Part shown: positions 8,623-16,476 of the stretch, piece by piece
Layout of the letters: every line of letters starts with the position of its first letter
How positions within the stretch are numbered: the stretch's first letter is position 1
Origin: Tolypothrix campylonemoides VB511288
GTDB lineage: Bacteria > Cyanobacteriota > Cyanobacteriia > Cyanobacteriales > Nostocaceae
NCBI GenBank assembly: GCA_000828075.3
Contig: JXCB02000039.1
Coordinates: 23,073 to 87,072 of the forward strand
DNA length: 64,000 bases
Reading direction: 5' to 3'
The notes under the pieces: model-generated
Told to the model about the DNA's origin: nothing
Seen by the model: only the letters and a program-made list of their open reading frames with translations
Database searches by the model: none
Translations under genes and position numbers: made by a program

Positions 8623-8991
8623 ATGATACTACCATCTTTTCAATCTTCTGTTCAATCAGCAACAGTTTCATTTGATCGCATCTTTGATATCTATGACACC
8701 ACAAGGGGACTACCTGCCGGTATCTCTGAGCAAGTGACTGACACCATCCTCAACATAGTCTCACCAACATCAGAAACCAAATTCTTTGAAACAGGCATTG
8801 GTACTGGCAGGATTGCATTTCCCATTCTTCAAAGAGGTTATTCTTACACTGGCATCGATGTCTCAGATAAAATGCTGGATGAACTGCGCCGCAAACTACA
8901 GGGTATAAACCATCGAGCCACACTCATCAATGCAGATGCCTGCGACTATGCCACAGTGGTCAATATCCTGTACCCTTATATCAAACGGTGA
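8623..8991 (+). pseudogene. Truncated SAM-dependent methyltransferase
   Basis: A 122-residue frame contains the N-terminal half of a class I methyltransferase: FDRIFDIYDTTRG, motif I as FFETGIGTGRIAF (about residues 65-77), the acidic end of strand 2 in YTGIDVSDKM, and NADACDY. The family is normally about 240-270 residues long, with substrate-binding and C-terminal strands that are missing. After the stop a short neighbouring frame (8990-9055) could be the old C-terminus. A deletion relic is most likely. It lies directly upstream of the MFS gene, with about 60 bases between. Confidence 0.65.
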
Positions 8992-9051
8992 AGCTGTCAT
9001 GCTTCAAAAATACAATGTTTTGCGATCGCACCTGCGGAATGTGGGATTTAT

Positions 9052-10311
9052 ATGAGTCACGTTAAATTATTTGGTCTTAGAGCCGAGCAAGGTAGGTGGT
9101 TTTTGATTCCGCTTGGAATTGCTGTTTTGCTTTGTCTGGGAACCGCTTACTCCTGGAGTATTTTCCGCAAGCCAATCGAAACAAGTTTGCAGGTAGGGGC
9201 AACTCAAAGTCTACTGCCCTTTACAACTTTGCTTGTGGTCTTTTCAATCTTGATGCCAATTACCGGTTACTACATTGAGCGATTTGGTACAAGGCGGGTG
9301 ACGGCTGTTGGTGGGGTGATTATGGGTGTTGGCTATCTCACCTCTAGCTTTGCCAACAGCATTCCTGCCCTTGTCTTTACTTATGGGGTAATCGCTGGAA
9401 TTGGTGTAGGAATTACCTACGGGGTACCACTTGCGGTGACTGCGAAATGGTTTCCTGACAAAAAAGGAATTGTGGTGGGAACGACAGTGATTGGCTTTGG
9501 GCTTTCCCCTCTGGTCAGCGCACCTCTAGCCAGAACTCTGATTGCTGCAAATCCACCCGATGGCTGGAAAGCAACGCTGCTTATTTTTGGAATTGCCTTT
9601 AGTGCGATTATTCTGGTGATTTCGACCGTGATGAACTATCCGCCCGCAGACTGGCAGCCAAGCCGATGGCAACCTCCCTTTAGAACGCTGGCAGCCACGG
9701 GAGACACAATGTCGATGATGCAAACCCGCACCTTCTACGGGCTGTGGTGCTGCTTTATTATCGGCACATTTATTGGACTTGCAGCAATCGGGATTGCGAG
9801 TCCAGTGGGACAGGAAATCGTCAAGTTGGATGCGGAAACTGCTGCCTGGAGTGTTTCGCTGTTTGCAGTGTTTAACGGCTTGGGTCGTCCCTTTTTCGGC
9901 TGGGTGGCGGATCGTTTCACCCCCAAGAATGCAGCAATCGTTTGCTATGTGCTGGTCATTATCGCCTCGATTATGATGCTAAGTGTGGGTAAAGGCAGCG
10001 TTGCCACCTACCTGATTGCCTTCTGTCTGATTACCTTTTCCTTTGGCGGCTGGCTGGCGATCGCACCTACCTCGACGCTGATTCTGTTCCCCTCTGCAGA
10101 CTATGCGAAAAACTACGGCATTGTCTTTACCGCATTTGGTGCAGGCGCACTGCTGGGAACACTCACGGTAGGCCACATCCGCGATGTGTTCGGCAGCTAT
10201 ACATCCTTCTTTTATGTCACGGGAGTGCTGGCGATGGTTGGGATTGTAATTGCTGTATTTAGCCTGAAGCGCAATCTGACGGTTGCGGTAAAACTAGAAT
10301 TGGACAAATAA
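9052..10311 (+). CDS. MFS transporter, oxalate/formate antiporter (OFA)-like
   Basis: This 419-residue integral membrane protein has about 12 hydrophobic segments. The start RWFLIPLGIAVLLCLGTAYSW is typical of the OFA subfamily of the major facilitator superfamily; other marks are YYIERFGTRRVTA (the loop 2-3 motif) and FGRP-like NGLGRPFFGWVADRF in the second half. OFA members exchange small carboxylates, so an organic anion is the likely cargo, inferred only. Codon use looks GC-richer than in neighbouring genes (many third-position C/G in 9600-10250), which may indicate a separate origin. The GTGGGATTTAT before ATG 9052 gives a modest ribosome site. Confidence 0.85.
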   Translation: MSHVKLFGLRAEQGRWFLIPLGIAVLLCLGTAYSWSIFRKPIETSLQVGATQSLLPFTTLLVVFSILMPITGYYIERFGTRRVTAVGGVIMGVGYLTSSFANSIPALVFTYGVIAGIGVGITYGVPLAVTAKWFPDKKGIVVGTTVIGFGLSPLVSAPLARTLIAANPPDGWKATLLIFGIAFSAIILVISTVMNYPPADWQPSRWQPPFRTLAATGDTMSMMQTRTFYGLWCCFIIGTFIGLAAIGIASPVGQEIVKLDAETAAWSVSLFAVFNGLGRPFFGWVADRFTPKNAAIVCYVLVIIASIMMLSVGKGSVATYLIAFCLITFSFGGWLAIAPTSTLILFPSADYAKNYGIVFTAFGAGALLGTLTVGHIRDVFGSYTSFFYVTGVLAMVGIVIAVFSLKRNLTVAVKLELDK

Positions 10312-10340
10312 TTGCTCAAAGGTTTTGTAAAAAGGAGTTC

Positions 10341-10385
10341 GTGAACTACCCAGTCTTCAGGCGAAACCAAGGCTGGATAGTTCAC
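10341..10385. repeat. 13-bp imperfect hairpin
   Basis: GTGAACTACCCAG at 10341-10353 pairs with CTGGATAGTTCAC at 10373-10385, with one mismatch. It sits 30 bases after the MFS stop without a T-run. It could be a weak terminator or the foot of a lost IS200/IS605-type element. Confidence 0.5.
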
Positions 10386-10479
10386 ATCATGGATTCGAGT
10401 AGGTCTTCTAGGCGGTTAAACACGGATTTATCCGTGGGTTTTAATGCTGTACCTTATGAATTGATAATTTTGAATTTGA

Positions 10480-10542
10480 GCGTACCTCCTGCGGAGGTCG
10501 CACGGTACGGCGCAGCGTGTCCCGAAGGGACTCAGCGAGTCA
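10480..10542. repeat. Cyanobacterial dispersed palindromic repeat
   Basis: The stretch contains CCTCCTGCGGAGG and TCCCGAAGGGA, both palindromic, joined by GCGCAGCG-type sequence. Repeats of this composition are common in intergenic DNA of filamentous cyanobacteria. No coding function. Confidence 0.6.
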
Positions 10543-10731
10543 CAGGTTTGGTAATGACAAAAATCTCTGTACTCTCTTTCTTCTGCTTTCAAATCTAATT
10601 GGAATAGGTAGAACGGAAGCCAAGGCTTCCAAACTAACTTTTTTAATTGATTGCAGTAGGGTAATCAAAATTTTGATAAAAATGTAATCGGCAAGGCTAA
10701 ATTGCTTACCGTTGACAAGCTCGCTTGTTAG
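10540..10731 (-). pseudogene. Transposase N-terminal fragment (IS4-like)
   Basis: The minus frame reads FSLADYIFIKILITLLQSI, KKVSLEALASVLPIPIRF and ESRRKRVQRFLSLPNL and then stops. This matches the N-terminal helical region of IS4-type transposases, in which FESRRKxxQRFL is characteristic. The catalytic part is absent. The upstream start region overlaps the beginning of the next plus-strand gene. Confidence 0.7.
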
Positions 10732-10742
10732 CTCAATAAAAT

Positions 10743-11321
10743 ATGACACAATCTACGACCACCTCAGATCGCGTTTCAGCAAATTACCGTTATATTGCTG
10801 CCTATAACGAAGTGAATGCGCGGATTGCTCAACGACAGCACGCACTATCAATTTACATCACACTTGTCGTTGGAATCATTGCTGCGCTCGTTGCCTCAAA
10901 ACGGGTAGAAGCACAGGATAATTTGCCCATTGAGTGGCTTTTGTATGGATTCCCAGTAGCTTCCGCTTTCCTGGCACTTCTCAACTATAAATATGAACGA
11001 ATAATTACAAATCTTCGGCAGTATCTATCAGAGCTAGAACGTCTCAACAACACCAATATGGATTTGCCCAGTTATAACACAGATACGAGGTGGGCAGTTG
11101 GAGCCAACAAAGCGCGTCGATTCCACGATTTTGCCTGTGCAGTCTTAGTTGCAGCTTGTAATTCAATTGCAATAGGAGTTTTTTATAGAATTTATCCAGA
11201 GCATTTTCAATCAAACTTATTCGTAATTTGGGTGACTACTATTGTTGCTTTGCTGTCTGTAGCTGCTCTTCTTGCTATGACGCGATTCAGTTACAAGCCA
11301 AAATGGAATACTGCCAAATAA
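10743..11321 (+). CDS. Four-helix membrane protein of unknown function
   Basis: The 192-residue protein is not recognised. Four hydrophobic segments are visible at about residues 35-52 (LSIYITLVVGIIAALVAS), 66-82 (WLLYGFPVASAFLALLNY), 130-150 (FACAVLVAACNSIAIGVFY) and 163-183 (VIWVTTIVALLSVAALLAM). A charged loop, YKYERIITNLRQYLSELERL, likely helical, lies between the second and third. The N-terminal ARIAQRQHAL helix followed by two membrane spans recalls SLATT-type membrane effectors, but the likeness is too weak to assert. Its 3' end abuts the broken TauE/SafE gene on the other strand, and its start overlaps a transposase relic. It therefore arrived at, or was trapped in, a rearranged site. 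Confidence 0.65.
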   Translation: MTQSTTTSDRVSANYRYIAAYNEVNARIAQRQHALSIYITLVVGIIAALVASKRVEAQDNLPIEWLLYGFPVASAFLALLNYKYERIITNLRQYLSELERLNNTNMDLPSYNTDTRWAVGANKARRFHDFACAVLVAACNSIAIGVFYRIYPEHFQSNLFVIWVTTIVALLSVAALLAMTRFSYKPKWNTAK

Positions 11322-11546
11322 CCAAGATAGCTGCTGCTGTGCCCACAATTCGTTACGATAGGCACTAATGCTGGCAATGTATCCAGGACATGAGGCAAGC
11401 GTACTTGTCGCGTTAGCGCTGATAGCTGGCAGACCAGTGACTATAAGCGCTGGAAAAATAATTAAGCCACCTCCCCCAGCAACAGAATTCAACACTCCAC
11501 TCATCCAAGCGGCGAAAAAGAGAAAGCAAGCCTGCATGAAACTCAT
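11322..11546 (-). pseudogene. TauE/SafE permease, N-terminal fragment
   Basis: From ATG 11546 the frame gives FFAAWMSGVLNSVAGGGGLI and IVTGLPAISANATSTLA. This is the first TauE/SafE repeat and closely resembles the complete protein at 19630 (NAVAGGGSFITFPV, AANATNNTA). Similarity ends near 11322, exactly where the plus-strand gene ends, leaving about 75 of some 260 residues. It follows one base after the stop of a binding-protein fragment. A former operon has been cut down by deletions. Confidence 0.75.
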
Positions 11547-11547
11547 A

Positions 11548-11751
11548 TTACGCCTTCAGTAAATTGAGACCGGGTGTACCGTTCTGATGACCAACATGAA
11601 TCACCTCTAGCTTTGATGAACTACCAGAGGTTTGTGCGGCCTGAGAACTATTGTTTTGTGAGCTATTTTGGGAGTGACAACCTGTTAGGGAAAGGAGCCA
11701 GGTTAATAAGCAGGTAGCGATCGCCAGTAAGACATAGCTACGGGTTTTCAT
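11548..11751 (-). pseudogene. SsuA-like binding lipoprotein, N-terminal fragment
   Basis: The 67-residue frame begins with a positively charged hydrophobic leader and a lipobox (LLSLTGC). A Ser/Gln-rich linker and the first strand LEVIHVGHQNGTPGLNLLKA follow, as in the other binding proteins of the window, and then it stops. The remaining ~290 residues are missing. It directly precedes the TauE/SafE fragment and follows the GST-like gene on the same strand. The original order methyltransferase-GST-binding protein-TauE can be inferred. Confidence 0.7.
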
Positions 11752-11811
11752 GTTTTCCAGTTTGGAATGCGATTTGGTACTAACCTGTCACCGATAAGCA
11801 TTAATTAAGCA

Positions 11812-13032
11812 TTAATAAATAGATGCCAACACTTTATCTGCAGCCGCCCGGAATGCAGTGGCTGCACCAGCACTCATATCCCGTGGCGCACAGATACGAT
11901 TTCTTACATAAGCAAGAGTGATGGCTCCGACAGCAGACGAAAACGGATCAATGTTATCTTTTCCACCAACTCTACCCCAAGGCAAGAGTGTATCATTCCC
12001 ATTGATGAGATAATTTGCTAGTAGTCTCAGGTGAAAATCAACTGCTTCTTTGACTGTTGCAATGTCATCATCTTTCGCTAATGCTTGCACTCCGGAATTT
12101 TTCAGGATATCTCCGATAGCAGCTTCCCGGTTATCACTCAGTCGCTCAGCCGCTTCTGCTCGATATTGAATTTCCTGGCTAGTTGCTACATCCAGTGGGA
12201 AGGGATTTCCAATTGGTTCTAAGCCAAATCTGCGACGCACGAGTAAATTGTTGGTAATGTCATCCGATTTGACGCTGTTATAGGCGGGACGCTGATTGAG
12301 TGCTTCAAACCAAGCATTGATGCGAGGAAAACGCTCATTCCCCTTGATGTGATACCCTCGGTACACGGGTAAGTTAGCCGCCAATCTATCTAAATGAGGG
12401 CTATACATAATGTCTACCAGGCTAAAACTTGAGACAAAGTAGGAACCAGGATATTTCGCTAAGGCTTGCTCAAGCTCGTCTAATTTCGCTTCAAACGCTG
12501 TCTGTAATTTTGCTAGTTCATCAGCATCTACAGATGTTGCTCTGAGAAATTTGTAGCCAATATCTCTAAAACCATTGGTTTCAGCATCTTCAACCCACTG
12601 CCTAGCAATAGCGTTTTCCTGTGGATCTTCAGGGAGTAGTGGTGGACTAGTAAATCGTTCTTCTAAAGCGTATAGAATATCTTTGGACTCATAGACTAAC
12701 TTTCCCTCAATTTTCGCAGCAGGCACAAGCGTTGTGGGAACTAGGTCAGTATACCACTTAGGCTTGTTACTCAAATCAATAAACTCCGTCGCAAACGGAA
12801 TTTCCTTTTCTTCTAAGGCGAACCAAACCCGTTCACAGAAAGGACACCAAGAGTTGGTATCTCGATAAAGAAGGACTGGTGGTATTGTATCAGGAGGTAG
12901 TTTCTCTTGACTGCTTGGGATTGGCGCAGTAGAAGGGGATTGCCCTGGTCTACGCACCCGTCGAGCCGAGGTATTTTTCTGTGCGATCTCAAACAATTGC
13001 TCCCAACTAGATAATGTACCCTGAATAGACAT
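11812..13032 (-). CDS. Glutathione S-transferase family protein with CPFC active site
   Basis: The 406-residue protein has a disordered N-terminus of about 50 residues and a thioredoxin-like GST domain with SWCPFCERVWFALEEK (Cys63 and Cys66) and a Pro-containing LVPAAKIEGKLVYESKDI for glutathione contact. An all-helical GST C-domain and an extra C-terminal helical region of about 130 residues follow. The CPFC pair suggests omega/glutaredoxin-like chemistry such as reductive dethiolation or deglutathionylation rather than classic conjugation. The start ATG has a GAGG six bases upstream. It lies three bases after the methyltransferase on the same strand, so the two are coupled. The nearby relics of binding protein and TauE place it in an organosulfur setting. 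Confidence 0.85.
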   Translation of the reverse strand: MSIQGTLSSWEQLFEIAQKNTSARRVRRPGQSPSTAPIPSSQEKLPPDTIPPVLLYRDTNSWCPFCERVWFALEEKEIPFATEFIDLSNKPKWYTDLVPTTLVPAAKIEGKLVYESKDILYALEERFTSPPLLPEDPQENAIARQWVEDAETNGFRDIGYKFLRATSVDADELAKLQTAFEAKLDELEQALAKYPGSYFVSSFSLVDIMYSPHLDRLAANLPVYRGYHIKGNERFPRINAWFEALNQRPAYNSVKSDDITNNLLVRRRFGLEPIGNPFPLDVATSQEIQYRAEAAERLSDNREAAIGDILKNSGVQALAKDDDIATVKEAVDFHLRLLANYLINGNDTLLPWGRVGGKDNIDPFSSAVGAITLAYVRNRICAPRDMSAGAATAFRAAADKVLASIY

Positions 13033-13035
13033 TTT

Positions 13036-13713
13036 TTACCTCGCTTTATTTGGAACGCCGGAAAACACAAATAACTGTTGCTCTTTGGGGACAGCCAAAT
13101 TTTCACTCCTGTAACTATGAATACCTACCCCCATGTCTCCTGTAGCAGTGAGTTTGAAGTTCACTTCTTCAAATCTAGATTCACGCAAAACTTTACGGAC
13201 AGTCTCAGAGTAGGGAATACCGTTAGAGTGTCCGCGAGTCCAAATCGCAAAAGCGCCTTGTTTACTCAAAAAACTCAGATTCCCCAGCAACCGACTAAGT
13301 TCAGCTTCATCAGCAAGATTACCGAAGATACCACACACAATGACAATGTCTGCTGGTACTGCTCCTACATAGTTAGACCAGAGAGTTGCATCACCATTGA
13401 TAAACTCAATTTGCTTTGTCAAACCCAATGATTCTATGGTTGCTCGTCCACGTTCAACTAGCTGCGGATTTAACTCAACCAATCGTGCATAGACATCTTT
13501 TGCACGAGGGTGGTTTGCTAACGTCGAGAGTAAATCTCGTCCATCACCAGCGCAAAGACTAACTACACGAATTATTCCTGGTGGAGACACATCCAAGCTA
13601 TAAGAAATGTATTCTCGCACGATTTGCAGGCGTTGCTGCAATTTTGGTTCAGTATTATAGAGGTCGTGCCATTCAAACCAATCTTTTGGCATAAGGGGCA
13701 ATTCCCATTTCAT
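13036..13713 (-). CDS. Class I SAM-dependent methyltransferase
   Basis: A protein of about 225 residues. Motif I is VVSLCAGDGRDLL, the strand 2 acid appears in ARLVELNPQL, and INGDATLW and ADIVIVCGIFGNL follow in the expected order. The DWFEWHDLYNTEPKLQQRL leader is likely a substrate lid. ATG 13713 is used here; ATG 13692 (MPKDWFEW) with GGGAATTG upstream is equally possible, and a GTG at 13746 is less likely. It is followed after three bases by the GST-like gene. Target unknown. Confidence 0.8.
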   Translation of the reverse strand: MKWELPLMPKDWFEWHDLYNTEPKLQQRLQIVREYISYSLDVSPPGIIRVVSLCAGDGRDLLSTLANHPRAKDVYARLVELNPQLVERGRATIESLGLTKQIEFINGDATLWSNYVGAVPADIVIVCGIFGNLADEAELSRLLGNLSFLSKQGAFAIWTRGHSNGIPYSETVRKVLRESRFEEVNFKLTATGDMGVGIHSYRSENLAVPKEQQLFVFSGVPNKAR

Positions 13714-13889
13714 GCAAACTATGGCTTCGCAGAGTGACAAGCGCACTGTGCAGAAATAAACTACGGTTATTTTATCAGGTAATCGTTCTTTGCAAGTGAA
13801 CGTAGGCTAACATAGAAATTCATACAAAATCAAGTGTTGTTCCTTAACATGATTCGCCAAAACGTCCCCGAATATACCGCAGATTGATG

Positions 13890-14013
13890 GCGTTAATGCG
13901 ATCTGCGCTTCTCCCAAGGGGAGACGCCAAGAGCGAACGGTCTAACGCTAGCTCGCCTCTGGGAACCGTTACGCGTTAGCCCGATTCGTGCGGTTGCGCT
14001 TACGCGATCGCGC
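13890..14013. repeat. Cyanobacterial dispersed repeat cluster
   Basis: The stretch is dense in palindromes: CTTCTCCCAAGGGGAGACG, GGTCTAACGCTAGC, TTACGCGTTAGCC and GCGATCGCG. The composition contrasts with the AT-rich DNA on both sides. Typical intergenic repeat DNA of filamentous cyanobacteria; no gene seen. Confidence 0.55.
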
Positions 14014-14269
14014 TAATTGTTTAGATAATCTAATAATTAGTTTTACATATTTTTTTGGGCAAAAGACTATATAATGATTTCAAGATAAATCACGAAAATT
14101 TGACCGATTAAGTGTAGTATAGCTACGGTGGTCTTTAGATACCTACTAGTCAGATTATTTGACCCCTACGAGTCAACTCAGTTCGTTTATAAATTGGGCT
14201 GTCATGTGAGTCGCGCGCTGCCCACATCCGAGTGTAACCCGAAACAGTATGCGAAACAGTATGCGAGCT

Positions 14270-14434
14270 ATCGCCCAAAAAACAGTGCGAGAAGGAGAAA
14301 TTGTTTGGGAATATATCAATTCCTATTTTGGAAATCAAAATGCTCCCGGAGAATCCGCACTTATAGCACGTAGCAAGCAAAATTCTGTGTTTAGAGCCTT
14401 CGGTTATGCACCTGAACAAGTACCTTGGCTCTAG
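14270..14434 (+). pseudogene. Arylsulfotransferase C-terminal fragment
   Basis: A short plus frame reads EGEIVWEYINSYFG and [19 protein letters not shown] before its stop at 14432-14434. This pattern (GEIVWEY…NxVFRAxRY) is the C-terminal end of the six-bladed arylsulfotransferase family. The other 400 or so residues are not found upstream, where only repeats occur. It is a remnant of another sulfur-handling gene, immediately before the GST-like gene. Confidence 0.55.
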
Positions 14435-14472
14435 TTGGGCGAGCTAACAATTTATTAAGAGGAAATCATTGC

Positions 14473-15156
14473 ATGAGTACCATACAACTTTACTTTGCCA
14501 AAGCCTCTACCTTCTCCCAACGCACCCGTGTTGTGTTGTTGGAAAAAGGAATTGATTTTACCCCGATAGAAATTGACTTACAAAACAAACCGGATGGATT
14601 CACGCAGATTTCACGCTATGGCAAAGTCCCTGCCATCAAACATGAAAATATCGAGATCTACGAGTCTGCCATCATAAATGAATATCTGGATGAAGTTTTC
14701 CCAGAACCACCCCTATTACCAAATGATCCAGGAGCAAAAGCGATCGCCCGCATTTGGATAGATTACGCTAACACTCGCCTAGTACCTGCGTTCAACAAAT
14801 TCCTACGCAGTAAAGATACCACCGAACAGGAACAAGGGCGACGAGAGTTCACCGAAGCCCTATTGTACATTGAGGAAGAAGGATTAAGCAGACTGTCTGG
14901 TAGTGGTCCCTACTGGTTAGGAGATAAATTTAGCCTAGTCGATATTAGTTTTTATCCCTGGTTTGAGCGCTTACCCGTTCTGGAACACTTCCGCAATTTT
15001 ACGCTACCATCAGAAACACCTGGTTTGCAGAAATGGTGGAATACGGTGCGCGATCGCTCCTCAGTGCAGGCTGTTGCTAATCCTGTAAGCTACTATTTGG
15101 AACGATTTACCAAAATTCTCGGTGAACCCACCCCCGTTGGTGCAGCTCAAAAGTAG
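14473..15156 (+). CDS. Glutathione S-transferase family protein
   Basis: The 227-residue protein has a complete two-domain GST fold. The N-terminal domain has [20 protein letters not shown], then [20 protein letters not shown] with the cis-proline and the glutathione-binding Glu-Ser. The helical domain contains [20 protein letters not shown], the conserved N-capping box. The start at 14473 has AAGAGG upstream; the frame extends to 14425 without a better signal. Glutathione conjugation or dehalogenation is the family role; the substrate is unknown. It leads a plus-strand run with the CmcJ-type oxidoreductase 92 bases later. Confidence 0.88.
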   Translation: MSTIQLYFAKASTFSQRTRVVLLEKGIDFTPIEIDLQNKPDGFTQISRYGKVPAIKHENIEIYESAIINEYLDEVFPEPPLLPNDPGAKAIARIWIDYANTRLVPAFNKFLRSKDTTEQEQGRREFTEALLYIEEEGLSRLSGSGPYWLGDKFSLVDISFYPWFERLPVLEHFRNFTLPSETPGLQKWWNTVRDRSSVQAVANPVSYYLERFTKILGEPTPVGAAQK

Positions 15157-15248
15157 GACACGAGGATGTGGAGATGGGGAGTGAGGAAATAATGGGTAAC
15201 TCTTGACTATTGACCAACAATTCACCAAAATCCAAAATGGTATAACCT

Positions 15249-16115
15249 ATGAGCTTAGATAGCCAAGTTCTAGAAAGACGGATTTCCAAGGATCTGCCAT
15301 ACGTAGAGGCTAACCTCAATTACCTGCTCCCGATGGCAGAAAAACCTGTCAACTACACCTACGAACCACCACTAGGCATTCCCCGATACAATGGGACTTA
15401 TCAGGCATACAAGCTCCCAATTTATAATGCTCGTTCCATCTCAAAGAACATCTCCCTAGACCGAGAAGGATTCGCCTTCCTCCCGCATCATAGCAGTGTC
15501 CGCAACTTTTACGACGAAGACGAGATACGTAACGTCTACTACCCGGAAGCTGAGCAATTATTAAAAGAGGTGACGGGTGCAACTAAGGTAGTGATATTTG
15601 ACCACACCCTCCGTAATTGGCAACGGTTCAAGCAGGGTGAAAATGAGATTAAGGAACCAGTCAAGCGCGTACACAACGACTTCACCGCCAAATCCGGTTA
15701 TACTCGTGCGCGCAGGGAGTTGGCGGCGCGAGAGATAGATGATATAGATACGCTGCTGCAACAACGGTTTGCCATAATCAACGTTTGGCGGGCGATCGCC
15801 GCACCAGTTCAAGAGTCGCCATTGGCAGTATGTGACGCCCAAACTATTGCACCAACAGACGTTGTGGCTAGTGACCTCGTGTACCGCGATCGCGTCGGTG
15901 AAGTCTACGCAATCACGTACAACCCAGAACATCAGTGGTTCTACTTTCCCGAAATGCAAAGCGACGAGGCACTATTTATCAAGTGTTTCGACTCCGCAGA
16001 GGACGGACGCGCACGTTTTGCAGCCCACACAGGGTTTGATGACCCAACAAGCCCACCAGACGCTCCTCCACGGGAGAGTATCGAACTGCGGACGTTCGTT
16101 TTTTATCCAGAATAG
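15249..16115 (+). CDS. CmcJ/NvfI-type oxidoreductase
   Basis: This 288-residue protein resembles the CmcJ (cephamycin methoxylation)/AsaB group, which relates distantly to Fe(II)/2-oxoglutarate enzymes. Visible marks are VVIFDHTLRN, a central VHNDFTAKSGYTRAR (His-x-Asp, a plausible metal pair), INVWRAIAAPVQESPLAVCD, ITYNPEHQWFYFPEMQSDEALFIKCFDS and the terminal RESIELRTFVFYPE. These are shared across the family. The reaction is not established for bacterial members; hydroxylation or desaturation of a small natural product is a reasonable guess. It sits after the GST gene and before a TnpB relic. Confidence 0.8.
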   Translation: MSLDSQVLERRISKDLPYVEANLNYLLPMAEKPVNYTYEPPLGIPRYNGTYQAYKLPIYNARSISKNISLDREGFAFLPHHSSVRNFYDEDEIRNVYYPEAEQLLKEVTGATKVVIFDHTLRNWQRFKQGENEIKEPVKRVHNDFTAKSGYTRARRELAAREIDDIDTLLQQRFAIINVWRAIAAPVQESPLAVCDAQTIAPTDVVASDLVYRDRVGEVYAITYNPEHQWFYFPEMQSDEALFIKCFDSAEDGRARFAAHTGFDDPTSPPDAPPRESIELRTFVFYPE

Positions 16116-16133
16116 ATAGATGTTGGTAAGAGT

Positions 16134-16232
16134 ATGAAACGCACAGTTAGCATTCCAGTCAATTTGCCTCATGAGCGATTTTTACCGCTCATGAGGCAAT
16201 GTGCAGAAATATTTAATGCACACGTTGACTAG
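16134..16232 (+). pseudogene. TnpB (IS605 OrfB) N-terminal fragment
   Basis: The frame MKRTVSIPVNLPHERF followed by AEIFNAHVD and a stop is the N-terminus of an IS200/IS605 TnpB. Thirty-two residues of about 400 remain. The hairpin at 16284-16307 looks like the other end of the same element, so most of the interior was deleted. Confidence 0.65.
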
Positions 16233-16283
16233 GCGTCAGTCAATGCGCCATACGTTTCAGCCGAGTCTCTCGGTTAGTTACAA

Positions 16284-16307
16284 GCCCCACCCACAAGGGG
16301 ATGGGGC
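16284..16307. repeat. Hairpin, possible right end of the deleted IS605-type element
   Basis: GCCCCACCC and GGGATGGGGC form an imperfect stem with a short A-rich loop. Such subterminal hairpins mark IS200/IS605 ends. The element from 16134 to here would be a deletion derivative. Confidence 0.45.
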
Positions 16308-16476
16308 GGTTAACTTGCGTATCAGGTTTAAAGATCCCTCTATTCTTTATCAACTTGAGAGACAAAACTCAAACCTTAAGTGCTTTAGCGTAACCCTCGT
16401 TCTATTTCTTTGAATGGCTCTAATTCTGCCTGTGACTGTTTGTAAGTTCCGCTACCGCATTTTTTGATAAATCCTA

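Noticed and set aside
13078-13431. 117-codon plus-strand frame
   Set aside because: Antisense shadow of the methyltransferase gene.
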